DNA of 45,761 nt from NCBI GenBank assembly GCA_012515125.1, contig JAAYYY010000205.1, positions 1-45,761 of the forward strand, given 5' to 3'. This document shows positions 28,117 through 37,675 of the stretch, one piece after another (the first letter of the stretch is position 1; each line of letters opens with the position of its first letter). Under the pieces are notes generated by a model that made no database searches, was not told where the DNA came from, and saw only the letters and a program-made list of their open reading frames with translations. The DNA is from Chloroflexota bacterium. GTDB lineage: Bacteria > Chloroflexota > Anaerolineae > Promineifilales > Promineifilaceae. The position numbers and the translations under genes were made by a program.

Positions 28117-28664
28117 GGCTGCCGTCCCAGTATCCGGTACGGGCGGGAGACGCCGGGGAAGTTGAACTGCGGCAGCAGGGTTTGCCAGCCGCGCGCGGCA
28201 TAGAGGCGGGCGGCGGGGGTCTCGGAGGCGCTGGTCGAGAGGAGGAGGCGCTCGCCCTGCAGCGCGGCGATCAGCGTGTCCAGCAGGTCACTGCCGATGC
28301 CGCGCCGCTGGTAGCCGAGGTGCACAGCCAGCTCTACGAGCTGGTAGCTATCCTCCAGCCAGAAGCCCAGGCCGGCCTGGCGGAGGGGCGGGGCGACGGC
28401 GCTATACCACCATTGGCCGGGCAGGGCGCGGCGCACGTAGGCAAAGCCGACGAGCTGTGGCGGCGTGCCGGCAAACGCGCCGAGGAACTGAAAGCCGGGC
28501 TCGCGCTGGTGAGTCTCGAAGGAGACGAGAAACTCCTGGACGTTGCGCTCCGTGCGGAGGTAGGGCGGCGGGGCAAAGGCAGTGCGATAGGTCGCCGCAA
28601 CGTGCTCGCGCCACGCGGGGATCTCGTCCGCAGTCAGCCAGCGCAGCGGGTAGGTCGCACTCAT
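28113..28664 (-). CDS. GNAT family N-acetyltransferase
   Basis: YSAVAPPLRQAG..VELAVHLGYQRRGIGSDLLDTLIAA..AARLYAARGWQ; start inferred at 28664. Confidence 0.75.
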   Translation of the reverse strand: MSATYPLRWLTADEIPAWREHVAATYRTAFAPPPYLRTERNVQEFLVSFETHQREPGFQFLGAFAGTPPQLVGFAYVRRALPGQWWYSAVAPPLRQAGLGFWLEDSYQLVELAVHLGYQRRGIGSDLLDTLIAALQGERLLLSTSASETPAARLYAARGWQTLLPQFNFPGVSRPYRILGRQP

Positions 28665-28758
28665 ACGCTCATTGTAGCGTCTGGGATGGCGCAGGAAAAG
28701 ATGGAGGCGCGGTGTTGATGGCGCCACCCGTCGCACCGGAAATCAGGGATCAGCAAGC

Positions 28759-28787
28759 AACTGGCCCGGCTCTGCACCGGGCCAGTT
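28759..28787. terminator. Hairpin, possible terminator of the MerR gene (no U-tract)
   Basis: AACTGGCCCGG-ctctgca-CCGGGCCAGTT, 11-bp perfect stem. Confidence 0.45.
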
Positions 28788-28820
28788 GAGGAAGCACAGG
28801 GGTCCTGGAAGGACCGTACG

Positions 28821-29672
28821 TTACGCGGCGGCGGCCGCGAAGGCGCGGACGGGCCAGCCGATTGTCATCGTCTCGTCCTCATGCCACACTTCGTAGGTTG
28901 TCATGTCGGCGTCCCAGTTCGGCTCCAGGTTCTGTTCCTGTATGTAGCGACCGAGTGCGTTCCACATCTCCAGCAGCTTGGGAAACTCGTTGTACTCGCC
29001 GAACGTCCTTACCTGGACGGCGAGGTGCATGGGAAGCTGGCGAACCTTGATCTCCCCCTCCGGCATGACGGTGCCGGCGAAGGGCAAGCAGATCTCCACC
29101 GGGCCGTCGTCCTCTTCGTTGACCGGACCGTAGTAGAGAGCAATCGGCTCGCCGGTCGGCTCGGCACCAGCGGACTTCACGTGATCCGCGAGTCTACGCA
29201 GGGCGGGCGTAATCCACTGGTGATAGGCAGGAATGGTGATCTGGCGGCGGATGGAGACAACCATCTGCGCGGGCATTTCCTTCTCGACAAAGGTGAATGA
29301 CATTTTTCTCTCCTTGACGGGTGTTATCTCTTCGAGCAGCAGGCGGGCGGCTAGCTGGGCGCCGTCCAGTTGTTTCTCCATGCCCCGTAGATGGAGCTGG
29401 AGAAGGCGTTGGACCTCAGCTACATCGGCATCCCAGGCCTGCAGCACGGCGGCGATCTGCTCCAGCGGCATGGCCATCATGCGCAGCAGCCGGATGCGCC
29501 GGGCTGTGGCTACCTGCTCGCGCGCGTAGTAGCGGTAGCCGGTCGTCCCATCGATGCGGGCGGGGGTCAGGATGCCACGGTCCTCATAGAGGCGCAGCGC
29601 CTTACGGGAGAGCTGGCACAGCCGGCCAAACTGCCCGATGCTCAGGTTGGCATTCTCTGTCCGATCGGTCAT
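28821..29672 (-). CDS. MerR-family regulator with GyrI-like effector domain (BmrR/BltR type)
   Basis: LSIGQFGRLCQLSRKALRLYEDRGILTPARIDGTTGYRYYAREQVATARRIRLLR; C-terminal GyrI-like effector domain. Confidence 0.85.
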   Translation of the reverse strand: MTDRTENANLSIGQFGRLCQLSRKALRLYEDRGILTPARIDGTTGYRYYAREQVATARRIRLLRMMAMPLEQIAAVLQAWDADVAEVQRLLQLHLRGMEKQLDGAQLAARLLLEEITPVKERKMSFTFVEKEMPAQMVVSIRRQITIPAYHQWITPALRRLADHVKSAGAEPTGEPIALYYGPVNEEDDGPVEICLPFAGTVMPEGEIKVRQLPMHLAVQVRTFGEYNEFPKLLEMWNALGRYIQEQNLEPNWDADMTTYEVWHEDETMTIGWPVRAFAAAAA

Positions 29673-29679
29673 GGGTGCC

Positions 29680-29710
29680 AGCATACACCCGGCCCCAAGG
29701 GCCGAGTCAA
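29680..29710 (-). promoter_or_regulatory. MerR-type promoter with 19-bp spacer and internal dyad
   Basis: Minus strand TTGACT-CGGCCCTTGGGGCCGGGTG-TATGCT. Confidence 0.7.
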
Positions 29711-29748
29711 GGAGGAACTGCCTGCAAACGACCGCAGGTGATCCAGCG

Positions 29749-30585
29749 TCAAGTCAGCTCGCGTCCACCGGTGAGGTTGTACGCCTGCCCGGTGATGAAG
29801 GCAGCGTCCGGGCCGGCGAGGAAGGCGACGAGACCGGCGACATCGTCCGGCGTCGCCATGCGGCCCAGGGGGATGCGCGCCACCGTGGCGGCAGTCGCCT
29901 CGTCCACGTCGCGGCGGCGGAAGGCGGCTTCGAGCTGCAGCTGCCACTGCTTCATGCTCGTGTCCACGTCGCCGGGCAGCACGGCATTGACGGTGATGCC
30001 CGCCGGAGCGACTTCCTGGGCCAGTGACAGAGTCAGGGCGACGACGGCGGCTTTGCTGGCGGCGTAGGCCGCGGTCATCGGCTTGGGGCGCACCGCGGCA
30101 ATGGAGGCGACGTTGACGATGCGCCCGGCCGGCGGCTGCTTGCCGGCTGCCGTCTGCATGAGCAGTGGCAGCGCGTATTTGCAGACGAGAAAGGTGCCGG
30201 TGGCGTTGATCTCCAGCGTGCGCCGCCACGCTTCCTCCTGCATGGCGATGACCGGGCCGGGGCCGATAGCGGCGCCGGCATTATTGACCAGCACGTCCAG
30301 CCGGCCGAAGGCCTCGCGCGTGGCGGCGATCATCGCCTGTACGCTCGCGCCGTCGGCGACGTCCACGCGCAGCGGCAGCGCCTTACCGCCGTGTTCAGCG
30401 ATTGAGGCGGCGACGGTTTCCAGCTCTTCCAGGCTGGCGTGACCGCTGTGGGCCAGCTCGCTCGGCGGCGCGCAGAGATCGGCGACGACGAGGTCATAGC
30501 CGTCGCAGGCGAGGCGCCGGGCAATGGCGGCGCCAATGCCGGTTTGCCGGCCGGCGCCGGTGACCAGGGCGACAGGGCGTTCCAT
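29749..30585 (-). CDS. SDR family oxidoreductase
   Basis: ALVTGAGRQTGIGAAIARRLA; NNAGAAIGPG; YAASKAAVVALTLSLAQEVAPAGITVNAVLPG. Confidence 0.9.
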   Translation of the reverse strand: MERPVALVTGAGRQTGIGAAIARRLACDGYDLVVADLCAPPSELAHSGHASLEELETVAASIAEHGGKALPLRVDVADGASVQAMIAATREAFGRLDVLVNNAGAAIGPGPVIAMQEEAWRRTLEINATGTFLVCKYALPLLMQTAAGKQPPAGRIVNVASIAAVRPKPMTAAYAASKAAVVALTLSLAQEVAPAGITVNAVLPGDVDTSMKQWQLQLEAAFRRRDVDEATAATVARIPLGRMATPDDVAGLVAFLAGPDAAFITGQAYNLTGGRELT

Positions 30586-30598
30586 GTGTCTGCTCCTC

Positions 30599-32308
30599 TC
30601 AGTCCGTGCCGCGATAGACGAGGTTGCCGAAATCCATGAGGCCGGGCGGCGCCAGATTCGCGCCGGGTTCGATCATCACCTGGATCAGGGCCGGCAGTCC
30701 CGAATCAACCGCTGCCTGCAGCGCCGGCTGCAGCTCGTCGAGCGACGTGACCAGCGCGCCGTGGCAGCCGAACGCTTCGGCCACTTTGTCGTAGCGCGCG
30801 CCGGGGAATAGCTCCGTCTCGACCATGCCGCCCATGCGGGCGAACATCTGCGACGAGCGTTCCATACCCCAGCCGCGGTCGAAGATGACGACGACGATCA
30901 CCGGCAGGTTGTAGCGGCGCGCCGTCTCCAGCTCCTGCAGGTTGAAGCCAATAGCGCCGTCGCCGCTGATCAGGTAGACGGGACGGTCGGGCGCCGCCAT
31001 CTTCGCGCCGAGAGCGTAGGGCAGGCCGGTGCCCAGATGGCCGAAGTGGGCGGTGTAGAGGAAGCTGCGCGGCCGGTAGATCGGGTTGTAGCAAACACCC
31101 CAGATGGTCGTGTTGCCGCCGTCGAGCACCGTGATCGCCTCGCGGGGGAAGAAGGCGCGCACGGCGCGCACAACCTGTCCCGGATTGAGCTGGTCGCCGG
31201 CAACTGCGCCGTCGAGCTGCTGCTGCCATTTTCGCTGGAAGCTCTGGAGCTGCTCGAAGGTGTGCACAGGCGTGAGGCTGGAGTCGGCCCGCGAGCGCAC
31301 AGCCTCCAGCAGCGCCGGCAGCACGGCGGCGGCATCGCCCGTGATCGCCACGTCCACCGGCCGGTTGAGGCCGATGCTCAGCGGGTCGATGTCGACATGG
31401 ATGACCTTTTGCGTGCCCGGCGCGCCCCACGACGGCGCCTTGCCCCAGGTGTCCAGCTCGCCGACGCGGCTGCCGACGACGAGCACCACGTCGGCCTCGC
31501 GGCGCACCGTCTCCAGGCCGGCGCGGTTGAGCGGGGCAAGGTAGCGGGGGTGATCCTCGGGCACGACGCCGCGCGCGCCCAGGCTCGTGGTCAGCGTCGC
31601 CGCGAGATGGTCGGCCAGGGCCAGGAAATCGTCCCCGGCGCAGGCCCAGCTCAGGCCGCCGCCGGCGTGCAGGTGCGGGCGGCGCGCCTCGCACAGGAGC
31701 GTCGCGGCGCGGCGGATCGCCTCGGGGTCGCCGCCGCCCGGCCGGCCGGGCCGGTAGTGGCGCGGCTCCCAGATCGATACGTCGTCTGCCTCGCCCGTGC
31801 CGCGCATGATGTCTTCGGGAATCTCCAGGTAGACGGGGCCCGGCCGGCCGGCGAGCGCGGCGCGGAAGGCGTGGCGCACCATCTCCGGCAGGCGATGCCA
31901 GTGGCGCACGCCGCCGGCCCACTTGGTCACCGGCCCGTAAAGGTCGAGCAGGGCGACGTTCTGGAAGCTGCCGCCGCGGTCTGGGTAAATGATGGGCGTG
32001 CGTCGCTGCCCGCTGATGGCGATGACCGGGCTGCCCTCGGCGTAGGCCGTAATCACGCCGGAGAGCATGTTCGCCGCGCCCGGGCCAATGCCGCCGATGG
32101 CGACCGCCGGCTGCCCACTGATGCGCGCGTAAGCGTCGGCCATGTGCGCCGCTGCGGCCTCGTGGCGCGTGTTAATGAAGCGGATGCCGTAGTCGTCCAG
32201 TTTAGCCAGGAAGGGGTTGAAGCTGCCGTCGAGGATACCGAACATCTGCGTGATGCCCTCGGCCTGCAGGGCGCGCAGCAACAGTTCGCCGCCGGTGATG
32301 GTGGACAT
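30599..32308 (-). CDS. Thiamine-pyrophosphate-binding enzyme (acetolactate synthase/benzoylformate decarboxylase-like)
   Basis: ATG 32308 after AAGGAGG; RHEAAAAHMADAYARISGQPAV; GDGAIGFNLQELETARRYNLPVIVVVIFDRGWG. Confidence 0.88.
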   Translation of the reverse strand: MSTITGGELLLRALQAEGITQMFGILDGSFNPFLAKLDDYGIRFINTRHEAAAAHMADAYARISGQPAVAIGGIGPGAANMLSGVITAYAEGSPVIAISGQRRTPIIYPDRGGSFQNVALLDLYGPVTKWAGGVRHWHRLPEMVRHAFRAALAGRPGPVYLEIPEDIMRGTGEADDVSIWEPRHYRPGRPGGGDPEAIRRAATLLCEARRPHLHAGGGLSWACAGDDFLALADHLAATLTTSLGARGVVPEDHPRYLAPLNRAGLETVRREADVVLVVGSRVGELDTWGKAPSWGAPGTQKVIHVDIDPLSIGLNRPVDVAITGDAAAVLPALLEAVRSRADSSLTPVHTFEQLQSFQRKWQQQLDGAVAGDQLNPGQVVRAVRAFFPREAITVLDGGNTTIWGVCYNPIYRPRSFLYTAHFGHLGTGLPYALGAKMAAPDRPVYLISGDGAIGFNLQELETARRYNLPVIVVVIFDRGWGMERSSQMFARMGGMVETELFPGARYDKVAEAFGCHGALVTSLDELQPALQAAVDSGLPALIQVMIEPGANLAPPGLMDFGNLVYRGTD

Positions 32309-32345
32309 GGGTCTGCCTCCTTTTTTGGGTGATGCCCGGACGCGA

Positions 32346-33722
32346 TCAGGCGCCCGGCAGGTCAAGGGCCGGCGCGGGGCGGGGTTCGGCTTCCGCCTTC
32401 AGCGCCGCTGCGCGCCCGGCCCGTTCGTTGACAAAGGTGAGCAGGATGAGGCCCAGGGCAAGGAAGACGGCGATGGCGAGAATGGCAATCCGCTGGCCGA
32501 GCTGTTCGGCCGTACCGGCGCTCTGGCCCTGGGCCTGATACCAGAGCGCGGCCTCGGCGGCGATGAAGCCGTAGATAGCCGGGCCGATAAACGACGAGGC
32601 GCGACCGCCCATGGCGAAAAAGCCGTAAAACTCGGCGCTCCGGCCCGGCGGGCTGAAGAGGGCGACCATTGCCCGGCTGACCGACTGCGCGCCGGCCATG
32701 CCAACGCCCGCCAACGCGCCGATGAAGAAGAAGCCGAGCGCCGTCCGGTTGAAGTAGAGCCAGATGACGACGACGAGCATGACCAGCAGGGAAAGGATGA
32801 GTGATTGTTTTCCGCCCAGGCGATCGACGAGCCAGCCGAAGAAGAAAGCGCCAAAGACGTTGGTAATCTGGACGATGATGACGAAGAGAATGAGCTGCTG
32901 CTGGTCGAGGCCGAAGAGCACGGCGCCGATGATGGCGGCGAAGTCGAGAGCCATGATAATGCCGCCGTCGAAGACGATGAAGGCGCCCATGTACTTGAGG
33001 AATTCCTTGAAGCGGCGCGTCGTGCGCACGCTGCGGCGCAGACGGCTGGCGGCAATGCTGACGTACGTCTCGCCGGGCGGCAGGGAGCGGCGCGTGGCAC
33101 GCTCCGGCAGCCAGAGGAAGAGGGGCAGCGAGGAGAGCGCGAAGAAGATGGCGGTGATGACCAGAGAAAGGCGGATGACGAAGTTGTTGTCGATGAAGAC
33201 GATGAGCGGAAGGATGATCAGCAGACACAAAATGCCGCCGACGTTGCCGATGGCCCAGCCGGCGCCGCTCACGCGGCCGATCTCTTCCGGGCGAGCGATC
33301 TCGGGCAGCAGCGCGTTATAGAAGACCTGCCCGCTGCGGTAGCCAATTTCGGCAAGGATGAAGGCTACCATGCCAATAAGCACCTGGCCGGGTCTGGCAA
33401 AGAAAAGCAGCCCCGTGAAGAGCACCGTCATCAGCGTGTAGAAGAAGAGCAGCCGCTTCTTGGCGCCGGAGAAGTCGGCGATGGCGCCGAGCACGGGCGC
33501 GGTGAGGGCGACAACGAGCATGGCGAGGCCCACACTCAGCCCCCAGAGCCGCGTGCCTTCTGGCCCGCCGACGACGCCGCCCTGGAAATAAGCCGAATAG
33601 ACAGCCAGCAGAACGACGGCGGCATAGGCCGAGTTACCGAAGTCGTAGAGATACCAGGCCCAGCGCTCCCGGCGCGTGGAGAGGGGCGGCGAAGCGGACG
33701 TCGAGAGATCGGCAGCGACCAT
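32346..33722 (-). CDS. MFS transporter, UMF1/Atg22-like
   Basis: RRERWAWYLYDFGNSAYAAVV; ~12 TM segments; ATG 33722 after GAGGAG. Confidence 0.82.
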   Translation of the reverse strand: MVAADLSTSASPPLSTRRERWAWYLYDFGNSAYAAVVLLAVYSAYFQGGVVGGPEGTRLWGLSVGLAMLVVALTAPVLGAIADFSGAKKRLLFFYTLMTVLFTGLLFFARPGQVLIGMVAFILAEIGYRSGQVFYNALLPEIARPEEIGRVSGAGWAIGNVGGILCLLIILPLIVFIDNNFVIRLSLVITAIFFALSSLPLFLWLPERATRRSLPPGETYVSIAASRLRRSVRTTRRFKEFLKYMGAFIVFDGGIIMALDFAAIIGAVLFGLDQQQLILFVIIVQITNVFGAFFFGWLVDRLGGKQSLILSLLVMLVVVIWLYFNRTALGFFFIGALAGVGMAGAQSVSRAMVALFSPPGRSAEFYGFFAMGGRASSFIGPAIYGFIAAEAALWYQAQGQSAGTAEQLGQRIAILAIAVFLALGLILLTFVNERAGRAAALKAEAEPRPAPALDLPGA

Positions 33723-33936
33723 GGTGATTTCTCCTCTTTTCTGCTGACACAGGCGCTCCGCTGCCGGCCGATCGTGGGCCCTGGAGGCAGTGGGGACGCT
33801 TCGATTGGCGACTGGACGATGATCATTATAGCGGAAACTGGTGGATTTGTAGAGCATCGAGACTTTCGTAAGCCGATATGTAAGATCTCTCCGGCATCAT
33901 TGGGGTGAGGTCTTCGCTTCCGACATCGTACCATTG

Positions 33937-33948
33937 TGGGGTAGCTAC
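33937..33948. repeat. TGGGGTAGCTAC motif upstream of glycan operon, identical to arms of the 20.7 kb inverted repeat
   Basis: Exact 12-mer, also at 20693-20704 (+) and 20719-20730 (-). Confidence 0.7.
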
Positions 33949-34001
33949 ACGGGGAGCGACACAGCGATTGCGCTCAGTGCGCTTTAGGAGTGACAGCGAT
34001 T

Positions 34002-35510
34002 ATGCGGAGGAGTCCTGGGATCATGCGGGTTCTGGTAGGAACCGGCATCCTGGCCCTGCTTTACTACTATAGCTGGTGGTTTACCGGCGGCATCGAAGCC
34101 GCGCCCTGGCTGCTGTTGCTGTTGCCTGTGGCAGTGCTCTATGGCCTGTTACAGATGCTCGGCAACTGGATCCTTTACCTGCTGGCGGAAAGGCGCCCGG
34201 CCCCGCCACAGCCTGTCGCCGATCTCACAGTTGACGTGTTCGTGACAGCCTGTGGCGAGCCGATCGCCCTCCTCGAACCGACGCTGCGCGCAGCGTGTGC
34301 GATGGAGGGCGCGCACCGTACCTGGCTGTTGGACGATGGCGCCGATCCGTCGCTCGCCGCGCTGGCGAGCCGTCTTGGCGCCGGATACCTGACGCGCGAA
34401 GACCGTACCGACGCCAAGGCGGGCAATCTGAACGCGGCGCTGGCCCGGACTGACGGCGATATCGTCGTCATTTTTGACATCGACCACGTGCCGGCGGCTG
34501 ATTTCCTGTCCCGCACCCTTGGCTACTTTAACGATCCGCAGGTCGGCTTTGTACAGGTCATGCTGACCTTTGCGAACCAGCGGCAAAGCTGGGTCGCCAG
34601 CGCCGCTGCGGAGACGGCGCTTGATTTTTATAACCCAACGTCTTTGGGTATGGACGGTATGGGCGGCGTGACGTTGATGGGCAGCAATGCCCTTATTCGC
34701 CGCACGGCGCTGGAGTCGATCAACGGCTATCAGCCTGGACTCGCCGAAGATTTGGCGACCTCCCTGCAATTGCAGGCAGCCGGCTGGCGCTCCGTCTACG
34801 TGCCCCATCCCCTGGCTCCGGGACTGGCGCCGCCGGATCTGATGGCCTGGTTTGTCCAGCAGTTCAAGTGGGCGCGCGGCGTTTTTGAGCTGTTATTGAC
34901 GGCTTTTCCCCGCGTTTTCCATAAATTGACCTGGGGCCAGCGGCTCTCCTATTCGGTGAGAACAACAAAATATTGGATCGGCCCGGTCGTCGCCTTTCAT
35001 CTCCTGGCGACCATCCTCATTCTCATTTTTGGTGGGTTCGAGCTGCGGGCTGCGTTTCACGACTATCTCCGGCATATCATGCCGCTCGTCGTCGCGGATG
35101 CTACCATCCGCTATGCCGCGCTGAAGGTCTGGCGGCCGCCGTCTACCCATTCCATCTCGTTCCTCAGAGCCGTAATCCTGGTCTATTCGACCTGGCCGAC
35201 TTACACGCTGGCCTGGTTTATGGCTCTGACGCGCATACCGTTGCGTTTTCGCGCAACGCCAAAGGCCGCGGGCAACAATTTGCCCGCAATTTGGTTGCTG
35301 CCCCAGCTTACGGCCTTAGTCATGCTGATTCTTGGACTCTGGTATACGGTCGTGCGAGGCCACCATCAACCGTCACTGCTGCTGATCTTCGCTGGTGTGC
35401 AGCTGTTGCTTCAGCTGAGAATGGTGACCGATTGGGTGACCGGGAAGAGTAGAAAGTTACGCACCATTATGCAGCGTCTCAGTCTGGCTCTCATTAGGTT
35501 GCAGAGCTGA
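34002..35510 (+). CDS. Membrane glycosyltransferase family 2, cellulose-synthase-like
   Basis: DVFVTACGEP, DDGAD, DIDHVPAADFL, EDLATSLQLQAAGW, QQFKWARG; flanking TM helices. Start 34002 or 33990. Confidence 0.85.
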   Translation: MRRSPGIMRVLVGTGILALLYYYSWWFTGGIEAAPWLLLLLPVAVLYGLLQMLGNWILYLLAERRPAPPQPVADLTVDVFVTACGEPIALLEPTLRAACAMEGAHRTWLLDDGADPSLAALASRLGAGYLTREDRTDAKAGNLNAALARTDGDIVVIFDIDHVPAADFLSRTLGYFNDPQVGFVQVMLTFANQRQSWVASAAAETALDFYNPTSLGMDGMGGVTLMGSNALIRRTALESINGYQPGLAEDLATSLQLQAAGWRSVYVPHPLAPGLAPPDLMAWFVQQFKWARGVFELLLTAFPRVFHKLTWGQRLSYSVRTTKYWIGPVVAFHLLATILILIFGGFELRAAFHDYLRHIMPLVVADATIRYAALKVWRPPSTHSISFLRAVILVYSTWPTYTLAWFMALTRIPLRFRATPKAAGNNLPAIWLLPQLTALVMLILGLWYTVVRGHHQPSLLLIFAGVQLLLQLRMVTDWVTGKSRKLRTIMQRLSLALIRLQS

Positions 35511-35554
35511 TCAGGGCTGCCGGCTCGTGATTGGTTGTGCACACTGTATTACGT

Positions 35555-37675
35555 ATGGAAGGAGTACCCACCAGAGAACCACTATCACGACAGGCCAAGC
35601 AGCATTGGCTCCAATTCGCCGGGCGGCGGGGGCTGTTAGAGCCGGTTGCAGATTCGACACTGCCCGCGCGCCAACTGTGTTATACAGTCCTGCTACACGA
35701 GGGACTGTCCACGCTGGGTCAGATTGACGAGAGCATCCAGTCCGGGTGGCAAGAGCGCCTGGGTAGCTATCAGGACCCCGTATCGGGTCAGTTCCTGTTT
35801 GCGCACGGCGCAGCCAGAACAGGAGAGCTGCCCGCTGTACCACATAAAGATGTGCTGTTGGATACCTTCCTGGCGCTGCACGCATTGGATGCGCTGGACG
35901 CAAGTGCGCCACATCCCCTTCGCTTCGTGGAGCGCTTCAATGCCAGGAGGGATCTCGGCGACTGGACTGCGGCGCAGAACACGGCGAGCAGCCAGATCTT
36001 GTTGCCCTTCTTCCTGATCTACCGAGCCGAAGTGGAGGGCAACAAGGCGGCCTTTGAGCTATTCCATCAGGCTCTGGATTGGCTGGAACAAACACAAGAG
36101 CCTGTTAGCGGCCTCTGGGGGCCGGGCGCAACGCGCTGGTCAATTACCTCGCTGGTGATCGCCGGTCAGATTCTGCCCTATTTTGAATACGTCTACCGCC
36201 CGATTAGCCGTGTCACACGGATGCTGGACAGCGTGCTGGAGCACAGGCAGGCGGACGGTTCCATCATTGGCGTCGCCGGAGACAATGCGCGAGCCGATCT
36301 TGCCCTCGTAGATCTTCTGGCGACGTTGAGCCGGAAAACTTCCTACCGGATAGATGAGGTGCAGGATGCGCTTCGGCATAGCTACGAGGCAATCAGCCGC
36401 AAGGCTTCAGGCGAGGGCGAAGAATCGGCACTCACAGACGTCTCGCCCAGCCTTGCTGCCGAATGGTGTCATGCCTACTTAACTGCCCTGGGAACGATAG
36501 AGGCCGCTTACGAAGGCCCTATGGAAGCAGGGGAGAGCTGGCAGGCCCGGCGCTGGCCCGGACCCGGTTATCATCGTCCTTTCGAGGCGCTATCCGACCG
36601 GGAAAAGATGGCCTTGCGTTCGTGGCAGCGCCCCTTGCGCCCGGTACAACGGCAGGAGAACCAGGGCACATCGAGTCCCCGTATCAGCGTGATCATCCCC
36701 TGTTACAACCTGGGCCTATACCTCTACGAGGCCATTGATACCGTTCTACAGCAGACTCTGAGGGATATCGAGATCATTGTCGTGGATGACGGCTCGGAGG
36801 ATAGCTTTACGCAATTTCTGCTATCAGCGCTTGAATATCCGCTGTTAACGATCATTCACCAGCAGAATCAAGGAGTTGCTGCGGCACGCAACTTCGGAAT
36901 CCGGCACGCACGGAGCGAGTACATAAGCTGTCTGGACCCGGACGATCGCTTACATCCCACGTTTTTTGAGAAGGCTGTGGGTATCCTGGATGAGCAGAGT
37001 GCGGTGGGCCTGGTCACGGGTCACCTGGAGTTCTTTGACGAGCGCGGCGGTATCCTCGCTTATGAAGACTGTGATTTTCCTGAGTTATTGGTTGCGAACC
37101 GCGTGGTGGAGCCTGCCGTTTTCCGGCGCGAGGGCTGGGAGAGGGCGGGTGGCTATCGCTCCTTCAGTCAGAACGGCATCGAAGACTGGGATCTGTGGAT
37201 TACCCTGGTAGAACAGGGCTACCGGGTTGCGATGATTCCTGAGGTCGTCTGGTATTATCGAATTCGCGCCAACCAGATGTCCGAAGAGATGTTCCGGCCG
37301 GCAACATGGGGCTTGCTGGCACGGGAACTTGTGCTGGCGCATCAGCCGACCTATTCCCGGTACATGCCGGAAGTTATCGCCGCACATTCGGCTCGGTGGT
37401 CAGAATTGCGGCAGTGGACACTGGAGCAAGAGCGAGCCATAGCCTGGTGGACGCGACAATCTGCTAGCTGGGAGCAAATCGCCCGAGAACGAGAGAGCTA
37501 TATTGAGGAGCTGCGGGCCTGGATTGCGGAACTGGAGAAAGATAAACGCCGGCTGGAGTCTCAGCGGGAAAGCACGGCTGCCGTAGCGCCAGAACGTGTC
37601 AGCCGCCCGACGGAGGGACGTTGGCTACGACTGCAGCAGTATCTCAGGGGCCGGAACTCAGAGCGCCATGATTGA
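35555..37675 (+). CDS. Alpha/alpha-toroid-like domain + GT2 glycosyltransferase + C-terminal coiled coil
   Basis: GT2: PRISVIIPCYNLGLYLYEAIDTVLQQTLRDIEIIVVDDGSED; N-terminal ~350 aa helical; C-terminal Glu/Arg/Lys-rich heptads. Start uncertain. Confidence 0.75.
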   Translation: MEGVPTREPLSRQAKQHWLQFAGRRGLLEPVADSTLPARQLCYTVLLHEGLSTLGQIDESIQSGWQERLGSYQDPVSGQFLFAHGAARTGELPAVPHKDVLLDTFLALHALDALDASAPHPLRFVERFNARRDLGDWTAAQNTASSQILLPFFLIYRAEVEGNKAAFELFHQALDWLEQTQEPVSGLWGPGATRWSITSLVIAGQILPYFEYVYRPISRVTRMLDSVLEHRQADGSIIGVAGDNARADLALVDLLATLSRKTSYRIDEVQDALRHSYEAISRKASGEGEESALTDVSPSLAAEWCHAYLTALGTIEAAYEGPMEAGESWQARRWPGPGYHRPFEALSDREKMALRSWQRPLRPVQRQENQGTSSPRISVIIPCYNLGLYLYEAIDTVLQQTLRDIEIIVVDDGSEDSFTQFLLSALEYPLLTIIHQQNQGVAAARNFGIRHARSEYISCLDPDDRLHPTFFEKAVGILDEQSAVGLVTGHLEFFDERGGILAYEDCDFPELLVANRVVEPAVFRREGWERAGGYRSFSQNGIEDWDLWITLVEQGYRVAMIPEVVWYYRIRANQMSEEMFRPATWGLLARELVLAHQPTYSRYMPEVIAAHSARWSELRQWTLEQERAIAWWTRQSASWEQIARERESYIEELRAWIAELEKDKRRLESQRESTAAVAPERVSRPTEGRWLRLQQYLRGRNSERHD

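Noticed and set aside
26434-28203. Plus-strand 589-aa ORF opposite the transglutaminase gene
   Set aside because: Antisense shadow with biased Gln/Gly/Glu composition.
31037-32332. Plus-strand 431-aa ORF opposite the TPP enzyme
   Set aside because: Antisense of a clear TPP-binding enzyme.
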